64,000 bases of DNA from CAZJFH01 sp964545205 (GTDB taxonomy: Bacteria > Pseudomonadota > Alphaproteobacteria > Rhodospirillales > Magnetospirillaceae). Shown here piece after piece: positions 47,614 through 56,745 of the stretch (positions within the stretch are counted from its first letter, which is position 1; each line of letters opens with the position of its first letter). Location: NCBI GenBank assembly GCA_964545205.1, contig CAZJFH010000023.1:1-64000 (forward strand). The letters run 5' to 3'. The translations under genes and the position numbers were made by a program. Under the pieces are notes generated by a model that saw only the letters and a list, made by a program, of their open reading frames with translations, was not told where the DNA came from and searched no databases.

Positions 47614-49245
47614 TCAATCGGCCCCCGGCAACAGGGCGAGTCCGAGCTCTTTTAAAAACCCATTGTGCTTCGACGTTGCCTCCCGAATCTGCCGCTCGAT
47701 CTCGACTAGCTCCTGCTGCGTGGCCGCCAGCACAATCTCTTTCTCGCCGACGGCAGTGCTGATGTAGCGAGAGATGTTGAGGTTGTAGCCCTCCTCAGCG
47801 ATGCGCTCCATGCTGACGCGCTTGGAATAGCGGTCCTCTTCCTTGCGGAACTGGTAGGTCTCGATGATCTTGCCGATATGCTCGTCCGTGAGCTGGTTCT
47901 GGCGCCTGCCCCTGTCAAAATGCTCCGCTGCGTTGATGAAAAGCACGTCATCGGGCTTCTTGCACTTCTTCAGCACGAGGATGCAGACCGGGATGCCGGT
48001 CGAATAGAACAGGTTCGCGGGAAGGCCGATGACCGTGTCGATGTGACCGTCCTTCAAGAGCTTGGTGCGGATCCGTTCCTCCGCCCCGCCTCTGAACAGC
48101 ACGCCGTGCGGCAGGATGATGGCCATCACGCCTTCATCCTTCAGGTAGTGGAAACCGTGCAGCAGGAAGGCGAAGTCTGCGGCCGACTTTGGCGCCAGCC
48201 CGTAGTTCTTGAATCGCACATCGTCGCCCATCGCCTCGGTCGGCTCCCACCGGAAGCTGAAGGGCGGGTTGGCCACGATGGCATCGAAAGCAGGCTTCTT
48301 AGCGGGGTTCAGCTCGCGCAGGATGTCCCAGTCATTGGCTAGGGTATCGCCGTGGTAAATTTCGAACTCGGTGTCCTTCACCCCATGCAGCAGCATGTTC
48401 ATGCGGGCGAGGTTGTATGTCGTGATGTTGCTTTCCTGGCCAAAAATCTTGCCGATGCCGTGCGGTCCCATCCGCTTGCGAACGTTGAGAAGAAGCGAAC
48501 CTGATCCGCAGGCGAAATCGAGAACACTGGCCAGACGCTCTTTCCGGCCTGTGGCGGGTTCCTGGCTGTCCAGGGTCACGATCGCCGACAGGATGTCGGA
48601 AATTTGCTGTGGCGTATAAAACTCGCCCGCTTTTTTGCCGGAACCGGCGGCGAATTGGCCGATCAGGTATTCATAGGCATCACCCAGATGATCCACCTCG
48701 GACGAGAACTCGGCCAGGCCCCGGGCGATCTCGGCAATAATCGCACAGAGCTTCTTGTTCTTGTCCGCCTGCGTCTTTCCCAGCTTTTCCGAGTAAAGAT
48801 TGATCTCAGAGAACAACCCGCCGAACGTGCTCTGAAAGGACTCGTTCTCGATGTACTTGAAGCCGTCATAGAGCGTCAGCAGCAATTCATCGCTCTGCGT
48901 GCGGGCCAGCTTGGCGATGTTGTTCCATAGATAGGGCGGCTGGATCACATAATGCACCTTGCGGCGCATCTGCTTTTCGAATTCGGCCACGTCGTTTGGA
49001 TTGTCGTCGTACCACGCCTGCAGGGGGGTGCTCGCGCCTGAGCGTTCCAGCACGTCTTCTGGCAGATCGGGGTAATCCGATCCCAGTTCCCGCTTCGCCG
49101 CCGCCTCGTAATTGTCCGAAAGGTAGCGCAAAAACAGGAACGACAGCATGTAGTCGCGGAAATCGTCCGCGTTCATCGCGCCGCGCAGCGTATCGGCGAT
49201 GTTCCAGAGCGTTTTGCCCAATTGCTTTTGGATTTGGTCGTTCAT
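47614..49245 (-). CDS. hsdM: Type I restriction-modification system, DNA methyltransferase subunit HsdM
   Basis: 543 residues; the ATG at 49245 overlaps the prrC stop (ATGA). The N-terminal helical HsdM_N domain (KTLWNIADTLRGAMNADDFR, DYMLSFLFLRYLSDNY) is followed by the N6-adenine methylase domain: YTPQQISDILSAIV, SAM motif VLDFACGSGSLLLNVRKRMG (near 241) and catalytic NPPF in AIVANPPFSF (near 323). With HsdS it methylates adenine in a bipartite target, protecting host DNA. Last gene of the hsdR-hsdS-prrC-hsdM operon. Confidence 0.96.
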   Translation of the reverse strand: MNDQIQKQLGKTLWNIADTLRGAMNADDFRDYMLSFLFLRYLSDNYEAAAKRELGSDYPDLPEDVLERSGASTPLQAWYDDNPNDVAEFEKQMRRKVHYVIQPPYLWNNIAKLARTQSDELLLTLYDGFKYIENESFQSTFGGLFSEINLYSEKLGKTQADKNKKLCAIIAEIARGLAEFSSEVDHLGDAYEYLIGQFAAGSGKKAGEFYTPQQISDILSAIVTLDSQEPATGRKERLASVLDFACGSGSLLLNVRKRMGPHGIGKIFGQESNITTYNLARMNMLLHGVKDTEFEIYHGDTLANDWDILRELNPAKKPAFDAIVANPPFSFRWEPTEAMGDDVRFKNYGLAPKSAADFAFLLHGFHYLKDEGVMAIILPHGVLFRGGAEERIRTKLLKDGHIDTVIGLPANLFYSTGIPVCILVLKKCKKPDDVLFINAAEHFDRGRRQNQLTDEHIGKIIETYQFRKEEDRYSKRVSMERIAEEGYNLNISRYISTAVGEKEIVLAATQQELVEIERQIREATSKHNGFLKELGLALLPGAD

Positions 49246-50471
49246 TGTGCAGGTACTTCCTGGGTGGCGGGCGCTGGTGCCTGGGCTGCGGGCTGGGCCG
49301 GAACAATTCCTGGCAGGGCGAACTCGAACCGCGTGATAAACTCGCGCAGGATACGGCGGAACAGTGCCTTGTTGTCCTCGCCCATCTCCGTGGGTTCATG
49401 GATGGCATAGGGGCCATGGCTCAGCAGGTTCAGGGCCCGGTTGAACAGCGCCCGGTCTTCATCGTTGTCCAGCGCCTTCAGGCAGAAAGCCATGCTCGGA
49501 TGACCGAAGAATGAGGCCGTCTTCTCCATGACGCTACGCAAGCCGTTGAAGTGGAATGTGTAGAGCTTCCCCTTGTCGGGATCGGCGGCACGCTGCAACT
49601 CGGCTAAGGTGGCGACGTGGTGGAAGAAGGGCGTATCCTCCGTTGCCTGAAGCGTGTAGGCGCCGTCGCGGTTTGGGCGGTGCAGGAAATAGCGCTTGTG
49701 GGTAATCTTCGGCTCCCCATCGGCCCGCCTGCCCATTTCGTTGCACATGACGTTGAAGAACAGCGCGTGGTGGGACGAGAAGATCACCTTGATCGGGGCG
49801 GGCCCACCGGCAGCATCCTTCCGCGTGGCTGCCCGGCGGAGAAGTTTGGCCAAGTCGCAGGCCACGGAAATCGCGTTGTTGTCGTCCAGCGACGAGATCG
49901 GGTCATCGATATAGAGGTACTTTTTCCCCTGATAAGATTCATGCCCATCCAGCATACGTTCGCAGATGGCCATGAAGACGCACCAGATAAAGATGTTCTG
50001 TTCGCCCCGTGACACCTTGATGTTGGACTGATCACCCTTTCGGAAACTCACAAAATCAGGCTTGGAGACGGTCTCTTTGCCCTGCTGAACATCCTTGTAG
50101 GTGAAGTCGAAATCAAAGTCGGCGTATCGGGAAAGGTAACCCGCAATGGTTTCGTCCAGCGCGAGTTCCGTCATTGCGTTGAAGAAGGACGACTTTTCGT
50201 TCAGTTGCAGGCGGCGCACGCTGTCGCCGTCAAGGTCGTTTTCCCAGACGAACAAATCCTCGGTAAAGGCATTGAAATAGAGCGTGTCGGGCGTCCCGGT
50301 CGGGTTCTTCTTGGTCTTGCGTTTGCCTGCGTCCTTGAACTCCATCGACAGGCGGGTCTTGCCGGTGCGGTTGTAAGCGTAGATCAAGAGCAGCGAGATC
50401 GGCTTCGTGGGGTTGTTCAGATCGTCACGAAGTCTGCCCACCAGCGTCCTAAGGTTCTTGTAGGTGCTCAT
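49242..50471 (-). CDS. prrC: PrrC-family anticodon nuclease (tRNA-Lys cleaving, ATPase-regulated)
   Basis: 409 residues, close to E. coli PrrC. The N-terminal ABC-type ATPase has Walker A AYNRTGKT (32-39) within LLIYAYNRTGKTRLSMEF, LYFNAFTEDLFVWENDL, signature VSRGEQ (153-158), Walker B YLYIDDPISSLDDN (185-198) and SSHH (232-235). The C-terminal nuclease part has R312 and E316 in GLRSVMEKTASFFGHP and H352 in LNLLSHG, matching the catalytic Arg-Glu-His of PrrC (R320/E324/H356 as I recall). PrrC is held silent by the type I complex and, when a phage anti-restriction peptide disturbs it, cuts tRNA-Lys in the anticodon loop. ATGA overlaps join it to hsdS and hsdM. Confidence 0.92.
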   Translation of the reverse strand: MSTYKNLRTLVGRLRDDLNNPTKPISLLLIYAYNRTGKTRLSMEFKDAGKRKTKKNPTGTPDTLYFNAFTEDLFVWENDLDGDSVRRLQLNEKSSFFNAMTELALDETIAGYLSRYADFDFDFTYKDVQQGKETVSKPDFVSFRKGDQSNIKVSRGEQNIFIWCVFMAICERMLDGHESYQGKKYLYIDDPISSLDDNNAISVACDLAKLLRRAATRKDAAGGPAPIKVIFSSHHALFFNVMCNEMGRRADGEPKITHKRYFLHRPNRDGAYTLQATEDTPFFHHVATLAELQRAADPDKGKLYTFHFNGLRSVMEKTASFFGHPSMAFCLKALDNDEDRALFNRALNLLSHGPYAIHEPTEMGEDNKALFRRILREFITRFEFALPGIVPAQPAAQAPAPATQEVPAQ

Positions 50472-51763
50472 GAATCAGCCTCCCCGACCCCGGGGAAAAG
50501 CTGCTGCATCAACCCCTTCTTGTGGGTCTTGAGCGTTTCGAGCTTTCGGGTCTCAGTGGCGATGAGCTTGTCGAGCGAAGTGAAACAGTCCCCGATGCGC
50601 AGTTGCTCTGAAATTTCTGGTCTATAAATCAGTACATTTCTGAGGGCTTCCAGGGAAATTTCTTGGAATGTGCTGCCTTTACTAACAGCCAAAATTCTGG
50701 TCTGAACGGGTTGGCTCCGAAGGGCATGCAGGTAAAACTCAGACGGGCCCTTTGTCCTTATTCTTGCGGTGCCCTGCGTTAGGTTTGCAACCGATATTTC
50801 CTTTGGAACAATTTGCGATGCCCCGATATTACCCCTAAGTGAGAAGACAATATCACCCGGTTTTACTTCAGACCTGCGGTATTTTTCCGCAATTTCGCTG
50901 GAGGTGCGTGACAATCCGCACAGGCGAAGCGCAAAATTTAGGTCCGTACTCTTGATGTACGGCATTCCGGCTGGGACGTGGGGGCCAGCCTGCACAATTC
51001 CGTAGGAGATTTTCGCAGTGCAGAGATTCTCCAGGGTCTCGGGTACCCACTCCCCTGCATCGCGGAATTCGGGGAAGCGGAGGCGGGGTTGGGTTTCGCC
51101 TTCCTGGGGGAAAAGCTGCTGCATCAGGCCCTTCTTGTGGGCCTTCAGCGCCTCTACCTTCCGCCCCTGCGCAGCAATCAGGGCGTCCGCCGAGTCCAGA
51201 CAGTCGGCGATTTTTTGTTGTTCGGGGAGCGTCGGCGTTGGAATCTCAACCCCGAAGAATGTCTCCTTGCTGATGTTCAGCAATCCATTGCTGCGGGCGC
51301 CGCTGGTAATGTGCTTCTTGAGCTGCTTTCCATGCTGGTTCATCTCAAAGCAGTTTTGAAAGAACCCGCTCGAATACTCTTTCTTGAGGCGGAAGGCGAT
51401 GAACACGTTTGGCGCGGCGACTTGCCCCCAGCCTTGCAGAAGGTAGATGCAGCCTTGGGGAAATTTCAGCGAATTGCCCTTGTTAAAAACAAAGTCGCCG
51501 TCCCGAACCAATGTGTAAAGCTGATACTGGTTCCCCGAGATATCCCGCCCAAACTTCTCCGCCTGCGGCACAAATCCGGTCCCGGCGGAAATACTGACCG
51601 GGGTGAGTTTCCTTTCGCCCACACGTTCATTAACCGGAACAGAAGCTCTTCGCAGGCTTACAGGTTTCCATTCCCCCGCCTCTTGAAACTCTGGAAAGCG
51701 CAGCTTCGGCACCAATGCAGCTCCGCCGCTGGCCACGGCTTCGGTTTTCCCCTTATTGCTCAT
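50468..51763 (-). CDS. hsdS: Type I restriction-modification specificity subunit HsdS
   Basis: 431 residues; its ATG at 51763 lies 11 bp inside the hsdR end. Two target-recognition domains (about 20-190 and 235-395) each end in a coiled helix. The segments KVEALKAHKKGLMQQLFPQE and KLETLKTHKKGLMQQLFPGV are near-identical repeats, and LRFPEF...AGEW opens both halves, so the two TRDs sit in a pseudo-symmetric frame. Each TRD reads one half of a bipartite sequence. The repeats can allow TRD exchange by recombination. Confidence 0.95.
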   Translation of the reverse strand: MSNKGKTEAVASGGAALVPKLRFPEFQEAGEWKPVSLRRASVPVNERVGERKLTPVSISAGTGFVPQAEKFGRDISGNQYQLYTLVRDGDFVFNKGNSLKFPQGCIYLLQGWGQVAAPNVFIAFRLKKEYSSGFFQNCFEMNQHGKQLKKHITSGARSNGLLNISKETFFGVEIPTPTLPEQQKIADCLDSADALIAAQGRKVEALKAHKKGLMQQLFPQEGETQPRLRFPEFRDAGEWVPETLENLCTAKISYGIVQAGPHVPAGMPYIKSTDLNFALRLCGLSRTSSEIAEKYRRSEVKPGDIVFSLRGNIGASQIVPKEISVANLTQGTARIRTKGPSEFYLHALRSQPVQTRILAVSKGSTFQEISLEALRNVLIYRPEISEQLRIGDCFTSLDKLIATETRKLETLKTHKKGLMQQLFPGVGEADS

Positions 51764-54700
51764 AAGCGCTCAGCCCCGAAATTTCGCGGCCTCCGGCACG
51801 CTTTAACAGAACCGGCATCAAATCGGTCATCAGCTCTAGTTCCTTCACCCGCCGCGCCTTCCAGTTCAGGCCAAGGGGCTCCATCAGATCGGTCAGTGCC
51901 TGGCCGTCAAAGATCATGCGTTGTAGGATGGTTTCGACAAAGCCTTGCAGCGCCTCGGTGGTCAGCCCGTGCTTTCCAGCGATCCCCGCCAGTTCCGCTG
52001 CGTTCTTTTCCGCCTTAAAGCAGCTGTAACCATCGCGGATAACCTTTTCGCTGAGGCCCTCACCCGCCTTCAGGGTGGCGATGTAGGCGGCGATATCCTC
52101 ACGCTCGTCCATGAACTTGGCATCGGATTGGATCAGGCCGATCAGTTCGTCACGGCTCATCTTCCGCTCGCCGGGCGCTGCTGCGGAATAGCGGGCGATC
52201 AAGCCCATGATGTAGTCATAATCGATGACGGCCGAGGCGAAGAGGACGAACTCGAAATCCAACTGGTCGGCTTCGGGTGTCGGCGTGTCCGCGCCCTTGC
52301 CCTGCTGGGCCCGCAGGCGCTGGGCGGTTTCCAGATAGGCGCCTCGAAAGCCCATAAGGTTATCGCGCGGCAGGATCTGTTCGATTGTGGCGGCGTTTTC
52401 GGGCGTCAAATCGGTGTACTGGTCCAACTGGGTCTTGAGCCGCTGGACCTCCTTAAAATGCTCGATGAAAGCCACGCGGGCGGCATCGCCCTTGAGATTG
52501 GGCACGGCGTCGGGGACGCAGTCGAGGCCCTGCGACTTCATGAAGGCGTCTAGTTTCTGGACGGCGGTTTCCAGCTTCTGGATGACCACGGGCGCCTTGT
52601 CGACCAGCCAGATCTTGCGAGCCTTTTCGGCGGCCGCCTCGCCGGAGAAGAGGGCGATGGCGGCATCGACCGCGCCCTGCTGTTGGCGGAAGTCGAGGAT
52701 GTTGCCATAAGGCTTGGTGGCGTTCAGCACACGGTTGGTGCGCGAGAAGGCTTGGATCAAGCCGTGGTGCTTCAGGTTCTTGTCGACGTAAAGAGTGTTC
52801 AGGAACTTGGAGTCAAAGCCGGTGAGCAGCATGTCGACGACAATTGTGATGTCGATCTTGTGGTGCGGCTGATTGGGGTAGGCTTTCCGCAGGTCAGAAT
52901 CCGGCCATTGCTGGTCTTTAATGCGCTTCTGCACGTCCTGATAAAACAGATCGAACTCGCCAATCTTATGGTTTGTGCCGTAATTGGCATTGTATTCCGC
53001 AAGAATGGCCTTCAGGGCCTCCTTCTTCTTTTCTGGCTCGACCGCGTTGTCTTCCTTCTCCTGCGGCAGATCCTCCTGAATCTGCTTCACGTCAGGATCG
53101 CCCTCGGCAGGCGGAGAGAATACGCAGGCGATGTTGAGCGGCTGGAAGCTGGAATCTGCGGACTGCTTCTCGGCCTGCATGGTCTTGAACAGCGCGTGAT
53201 ATTCGATGGCGTCATTGATCGACGACGTGGCGAGCAGGGCGTTGAACCTGCGCTGACCGGTGGCCGCATCGTGCTTGGACAGGATCGCCTCGATGACCGC
53301 CCGCTTTGCCAGCGGTTCACCCGGCTTGGGTAGGGTCTTGCCCTGCGGCTTGAAGTAGTCGACATGGAACCGAAGGACGTTTCCGTCCTCAATGGCGTGC
53401 GTGATCGTGTAGGTGTGAAGCCGCTTCTGGAAGAGGTCTTCCGTCGTCTTCATGCTACCCAGCGTGTCTTCGATCTTTTGCTGGGCCGCGTTCTGATCGA
53501 AGATGGGCGTTCCGGTGAAGCCGAAAAGCTGGGCGCGCGGGAAGAACTCTTTAATGGCCTTATGATTCTCGCCGAACTGTGAGCGGTGACATTCGTCGAA
53601 GATAAAGGCGATGCGCTTGTGGCGCAGGGGCTCAAGCTGTTCCTTGAAGCTCTTCTTGCCGCCCTTTTTCTGCTGCTTGTTGCGCTTGCTGTTTTCATCC
53701 AGCGCAAGGCCAAGCTTCTGAATCGTGCAGACGATGACCTTGTCAGCATAGTCGTCGGACAGAAGGCGCCGGACGAGGGTGGCGGTGTTGGTGTTTTCCT
53801 CGACGCAACCTTCCTGGAACTTGTTGAACTCCTCGCGCGTCTGCCGATCGAGGTCCTTGCGGTCCACGACGAAGAGGCACTTCTCGATGTCGGGATTGTC
53901 CTTCAGCAGCGTTGACGCCTTGAAGGAGGTGAGTGTCTTGCCGCTGCCCGTCGTGTGCCAGATGTAGCCATTGCCGCAATCCTGGGCGATCGAGTCGACA
54001 ATCGCCTTCACCGCGTAGACCTGATACGGCCGCATCATCAGGAGCTTCTGCTCACTTGCCACCAGAACCATGTAGCGGCTGATCGTCTGGCCGAGAGTGC
54101 ATTTAACGAGGAAAGTCTCGGCAAAACTATTGAGGTGGACAATATTTTTATTGTCTACATCAGCAAACTCGTAGACCGGCAGAAAGCGCTCCTCGGCATT
54201 GAAGGCGAAATGGCGCGCATTGTTGTTCGCAAAATAAAACGTCCGATCGCGGTTGCTGACGATGAAGAGCTGAAGAAAGCACAAGATCGTCTTCGTATAC
54301 CCGTTCCCGGGGTCGTTCTTGTATTCGACGATCTGCTCCATGGCTCGACGCGGGCTTATGCCGAGGGTCTTAAGTTCGATTTGAACGATTGGCACGCCGT
54401 TGATCAGGAGAATGACGTCGTACCGATGGTGGCTGTTGTCTGTGTTGATGCGGAGCTGGTTGACCACCTCAAAGGAATTCTTGCACCAGTCCCTGATATT
54501 GACCAGCGTATAATTCAGCGGTGTCCCATCGTCGCGGGTGAAGTTATTTCGTTCGCGCAAGATACGCGCAGCTGTAAATACATCCGGTGTGACAATCTCA
54601 TCCATAAGGCGCTGGAACTCGCCGTCGGTGAGATTCACGCCATTCAGTTGCTCGAACTTTTTTCTGAAATTTTCTTCTAATTTCGCTCGGTCTATGATAT

Positions 54701-54794
54701 CAGGACGATATTCATACTTGAGGTCACACAGCTTTGCGACCAATTCCTTTTCAAGGTCACGCTCGGCTTTATTCATTGTCATGGAAAAATTCAT
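51753..54794 (-). CDS. hsdR: Type I restriction enzyme, endonuclease/translocase subunit HsdR
   Basis: 1013 residues, similar in length to type IC HsdR. The ATG at 54794 has only a weak ribosome site; an ATG at 54782 is possible. The nuclease site is D126...E140-L-K142 in RYDVILLINGVPIVQIELKT. The SF2 motor has Walker A TTGSGKT (281-287), FIFDECHRSQFGE (DECH at 400-403) and FGFTGTPIF. HsdR uses ATP to reel in unmodified DNA and cut it at random distance. It is promoter-proximal in this operon. Confidence 0.96.
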   Translation of the reverse strand: MNFSMTMNKAERDLEKELVAKLCDLKYEYRPDIIDRAKLEENFRKKFEQLNGVNLTDGEFQRLMDEIVTPDVFTAARILRERNNFTRDDGTPLNYTLVNIRDWCKNSFEVVNQLRINTDNSHHRYDVILLINGVPIVQIELKTLGISPRRAMEQIVEYKNDPGNGYTKTILCFLQLFIVSNRDRTFYFANNNARHFAFNAEERFLPVYEFADVDNKNIVHLNSFAETFLVKCTLGQTISRYMVLVASEQKLLMMRPYQVYAVKAIVDSIAQDCGNGYIWHTTGSGKTLTSFKASTLLKDNPDIEKCLFVVDRKDLDRQTREEFNKFQEGCVEENTNTATLVRRLLSDDYADKVIVCTIQKLGLALDENSKRNKQQKKGGKKSFKEQLEPLRHKRIAFIFDECHRSQFGENHKAIKEFFPRAQLFGFTGTPIFDQNAAQQKIEDTLGSMKTTEDLFQKRLHTYTITHAIEDGNVLRFHVDYFKPQGKTLPKPGEPLAKRAVIEAILSKHDAATGQRRFNALLATSSINDAIEYHALFKTMQAEKQSADSSFQPLNIACVFSPPAEGDPDVKQIQEDLPQEKEDNAVEPEKKKEALKAILAEYNANYGTNHKIGEFDLFYQDVQKRIKDQQWPDSDLRKAYPNQPHHKIDITIVVDMLLTGFDSKFLNTLYVDKNLKHHGLIQAFSRTNRVLNATKPYGNILDFRQQQGAVDAAIALFSGEAAAEKARKIWLVDKAPVVIQKLETAVQKLDAFMKSQGLDCVPDAVPNLKGDAARVAFIEHFKEVQRLKTQLDQYTDLTPENAATIEQILPRDNLMGFRGAYLETAQRLRAQQGKGADTPTPEADQLDFEFVLFASAVIDYDYIMGLIARYSAAAPGERKMSRDELIGLIQSDAKFMDEREDIAAYIATLKAGEGLSEKVIRDGYSCFKAEKNAAELAGIAGKHGLTTEALQGFVETILQRMIFDGQALTDLMEPLGLNWKARRVKELELMTDLMPVLLKRAGGREISGLSAYEQ

Positions 54795-54833
54795 TGCCTA
54801 TGTGTGTCGATTAGGGAGAATGGATTTGGCCAA

Positions 54834-54858
54834 GTCACATACGACGCAGAGATGTGAC
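54834..54858. promoter_or_regulatory. Inverted repeat upstream of hsdR (candidate operator)
   Basis: GTCACAT at 54834-54840 and its complement ATGTGAC at 54852-54858 form a perfect 7-bp inverted repeat with an 11-bp centre, 40 bp upstream of the hsdR start. Such a site fits a dimeric regulator controlling the restriction operon. The region 54860-55390 otherwise holds only a doubtful small ORF. Confidence 0.5.
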
Positions 54859-54959
54859 CATTAACAGTTCATAAACGGTGGTTCTCGGTCAGCCGCCAAC
54901 AATTCTATACGTAACCTCACATCCCCGTTAACCCGCGTGCAGCGATCCGCTCTGAGCGT

Positions 54960-55148
54960 TTGATTCTAGGCCAATCGTATACGCCGATTGCCATTACCGC
55001 AACTGCTGGGCCTACATGTATAGTTACGGCACCCGGTTCCGATTCGATTGATCTCGGATGGGAGGAGGTCCAGGCGCTAATAGGTTGGTACAACGACTTC
55101 AAGCCAGCGGTTCAGGGGCGCTGTCCGGAAGCGGCGTCCATGTTGTGA
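54960..55148 (+). CDS. Doubtful small ORF upstream of hsdR
   Basis: 62 codons from a TTG at 54960, with PIAITATAGPTCIVTAPG and LGWEEVQALIGWYNDF, which reads like protein more than random sequence, but there is no clear ribosome site. Codons such as cta, ata and ggt are unlike the host. It may be a foreign small gene, divergent from hsdR. Not recognised. Confidence 0.3.
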   Translation: MILGQSYTPIAITATAGPTCIVTAPGSDSIDLGWEEVQALIGWYNDFKPAVQGRCPEAASML

Positions 55149-55390
55149 AACCCGCCTGTCCGTTTCCGGCCCCAAACTGTCACCGCCCATCGAACCTACC
55201 TCGCGCTCCCGCGGCGCTACATCCGGGGCCTGCGAGCAGGCGATCGCGATCAGTTTCGCCTCTTTTTCGCCGTCGAACACCCGGCGGCACGGGCGGCGTC
55301 GCCCGCTTTTTCCGGGCGAGCGTCGCCTGAGCCCTTCTTCCAAACGTTCCATGCCGATCCAACACCGTCATCCCCCCCGATTAGTGACGC

Positions 55391-56488
55391 CTACTCGGGC
55401 GACACCCAACGTGCCGGGCTGTCCACCGCCAGCCGCACCAGTTCGCTGATGCGGGTGGCGCCTGTCTTGCTCCGCAGCGCCTTGATCTGCGAGCGCACGG
55501 TGTTGATGGAGACGTCGGCCGTCGCGGCGATCTCCTCGGGGCTGGCGCCTTCGGCGAGGAGCATCAGGACGCGGGCCTCGGCGGGCGTCAGCCCGAACAG
55601 CCGCGCCAGCACCGGGCCGGCCTCCGGCTTCGCTGCCGCCGGATCGCCGATGAACAGGGCCGCGCCATCGACTCGTCGGGTCAGCCGGCCGTGAGCGGGG
55701 CCGACGAGCACATGGTAAGGCGCTTCGCCGTCGCGGCGCCGCACCGCCATGGCGCCTCCGCCTTGGCCGGCGACGGCCTGCCCGACCAGGCGCTGTAACT
55801 CGTCGCCGTCGTCCCTGGTCCAGGCGGCGACGACGTCGCCACGGCCGAGCAGCAGCCCGTCGCGGCGCTCCACGACCGCCAGCGCCGCCCTGTTGGCTTC
55901 GATCAGCCGGCAGCGGCGATCGACGACGACGATAGCATGGCTGAGCCGGTCGAGGGCGGACACGACGGCCTGGTGGCGCCGTTCCAGGTTCTCCAACCGC
56001 CGGCCCATGGCCAGCGCCCGCCCGATGTGGGGACAGAGGAGACGGTACACCCTCAGGGCATCCTCACTGAACCGCCCCTCCTGCGGACCGCGAATGGCGT
56101 TGACCACCGTGAAGTGGTCGTTGCCCCGGAAGTTGACGCCGCAGCCATGCAGATCGCCCCATGGCCGCAGATAGTCGGCGTAGAACTGGGTGCGAACCAG
56201 TTCTTCGAGCGGCACCAGCTCTTCCATCAGTCCCGGCACACCGGACCCCACCGCCTTGCGCTGGGCTGCCCGCGTCCACTCGTCCAGCGGCGCGAAGGTT
56301 CGCACGTAGTCGGTGAACTGCGCCGGGTCGAACCCGATGCCCAGGGTCAGGTCCGGCGGCGACCCCGGCGTCGGCGCCGAGAACAGGGTGACCTTGCGGC
56401 AGTTGAGAAGACTGCCGATGCCTTCGATGACCGGCTGCCAACCTTGCTGATCCTGGCTGGCCTCGTAGATGGCCCCGGCTGCCGCCAT
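55391..56488 (-). CDS. LuxR-family transcriptional regulator
   Basis: 365 residues from the ATG at 56488; an upstream in-frame extension (MHQGHREAG) runs into remnant DNA. The N-terminal two thirds is a sensor region with GAIYEASQDQQGWQPVIEGI and a PAS-like central part (AIVVVDRRCRLIEANRAALA). The C-terminus has a GerE helix-turn-helix: FGLTPAEARVLMLLAEGASP, AATADVSINTVRSQIKALRS. It shares layout with the broken gene at 46397; together they bracket the restriction operon. It could regulate it, but that is unproven. Confidence 0.88.
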   Translation of the reverse strand: MAAAGAIYEASQDQQGWQPVIEGIGSLLNCRKVTLFSAPTPGSPPDLTLGIGFDPAQFTDYVRTFAPLDEWTRAAQRKAVGSGVPGLMEELVPLEELVRTQFYADYLRPWGDLHGCGVNFRGNDHFTVVNAIRGPQEGRFSEDALRVYRLLCPHIGRALAMGRRLENLERRHQAVVSALDRLSHAIVVVDRRCRLIEANRAALAVVERRDGLLLGRGDVVAAWTRDDGDELQRLVGQAVAGQGGGAMAVRRRDGEAPYHVLVGPAHGRLTRRVDGAALFIGDPAAAKPEAGPVLARLFGLTPAEARVLMLLAEGASPEEIAATADVSINTVRSQIKALRSKTGATRISELVRLAVDSPARWVSPE

Positions 56489-56745
56489 CGGGATCAGTCG
56501 TATTCGCCGCTGTCGCTGACCGCAACCGGAGGCCGGCGGATGTTTCCCTTCGGCCACGCCAAATCCGTCCTGGCGCACCGGTGCGCCTGCTTCGCGGTGG
56601 CCTTGGTGCAACGAGGTGCGTTCCGAGGCGAGTTGCAGCTTGTGCGCCTCTTACAGCTCCTGCCGCCTGACGCCGCCGGTTCGGCGTCCCGGCGCAGCCG
56701 GCCGATGGCGGCGGTGATGGTATAGAGCTTGGCGATGCCGCCCTC
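56489..56745 (-). pseudogene. Eroded coding remnant between recombinase and LuxR genes
   Basis: On the reverse strand, in-frame sequence GGIAKLYTITAAIGRLRRDA is followed by a frame change into LYEAHKLQLASERTSLHQGH, reminiscent of small terminase or helical phage proteins, but not identifiable. A perfect 16-bp palindrome GGCGCACCGGTGCGCC lies at 56572-56587, about 85 bp upstream of the LuxR start, and may be a binding site. Confidence 0.35.
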
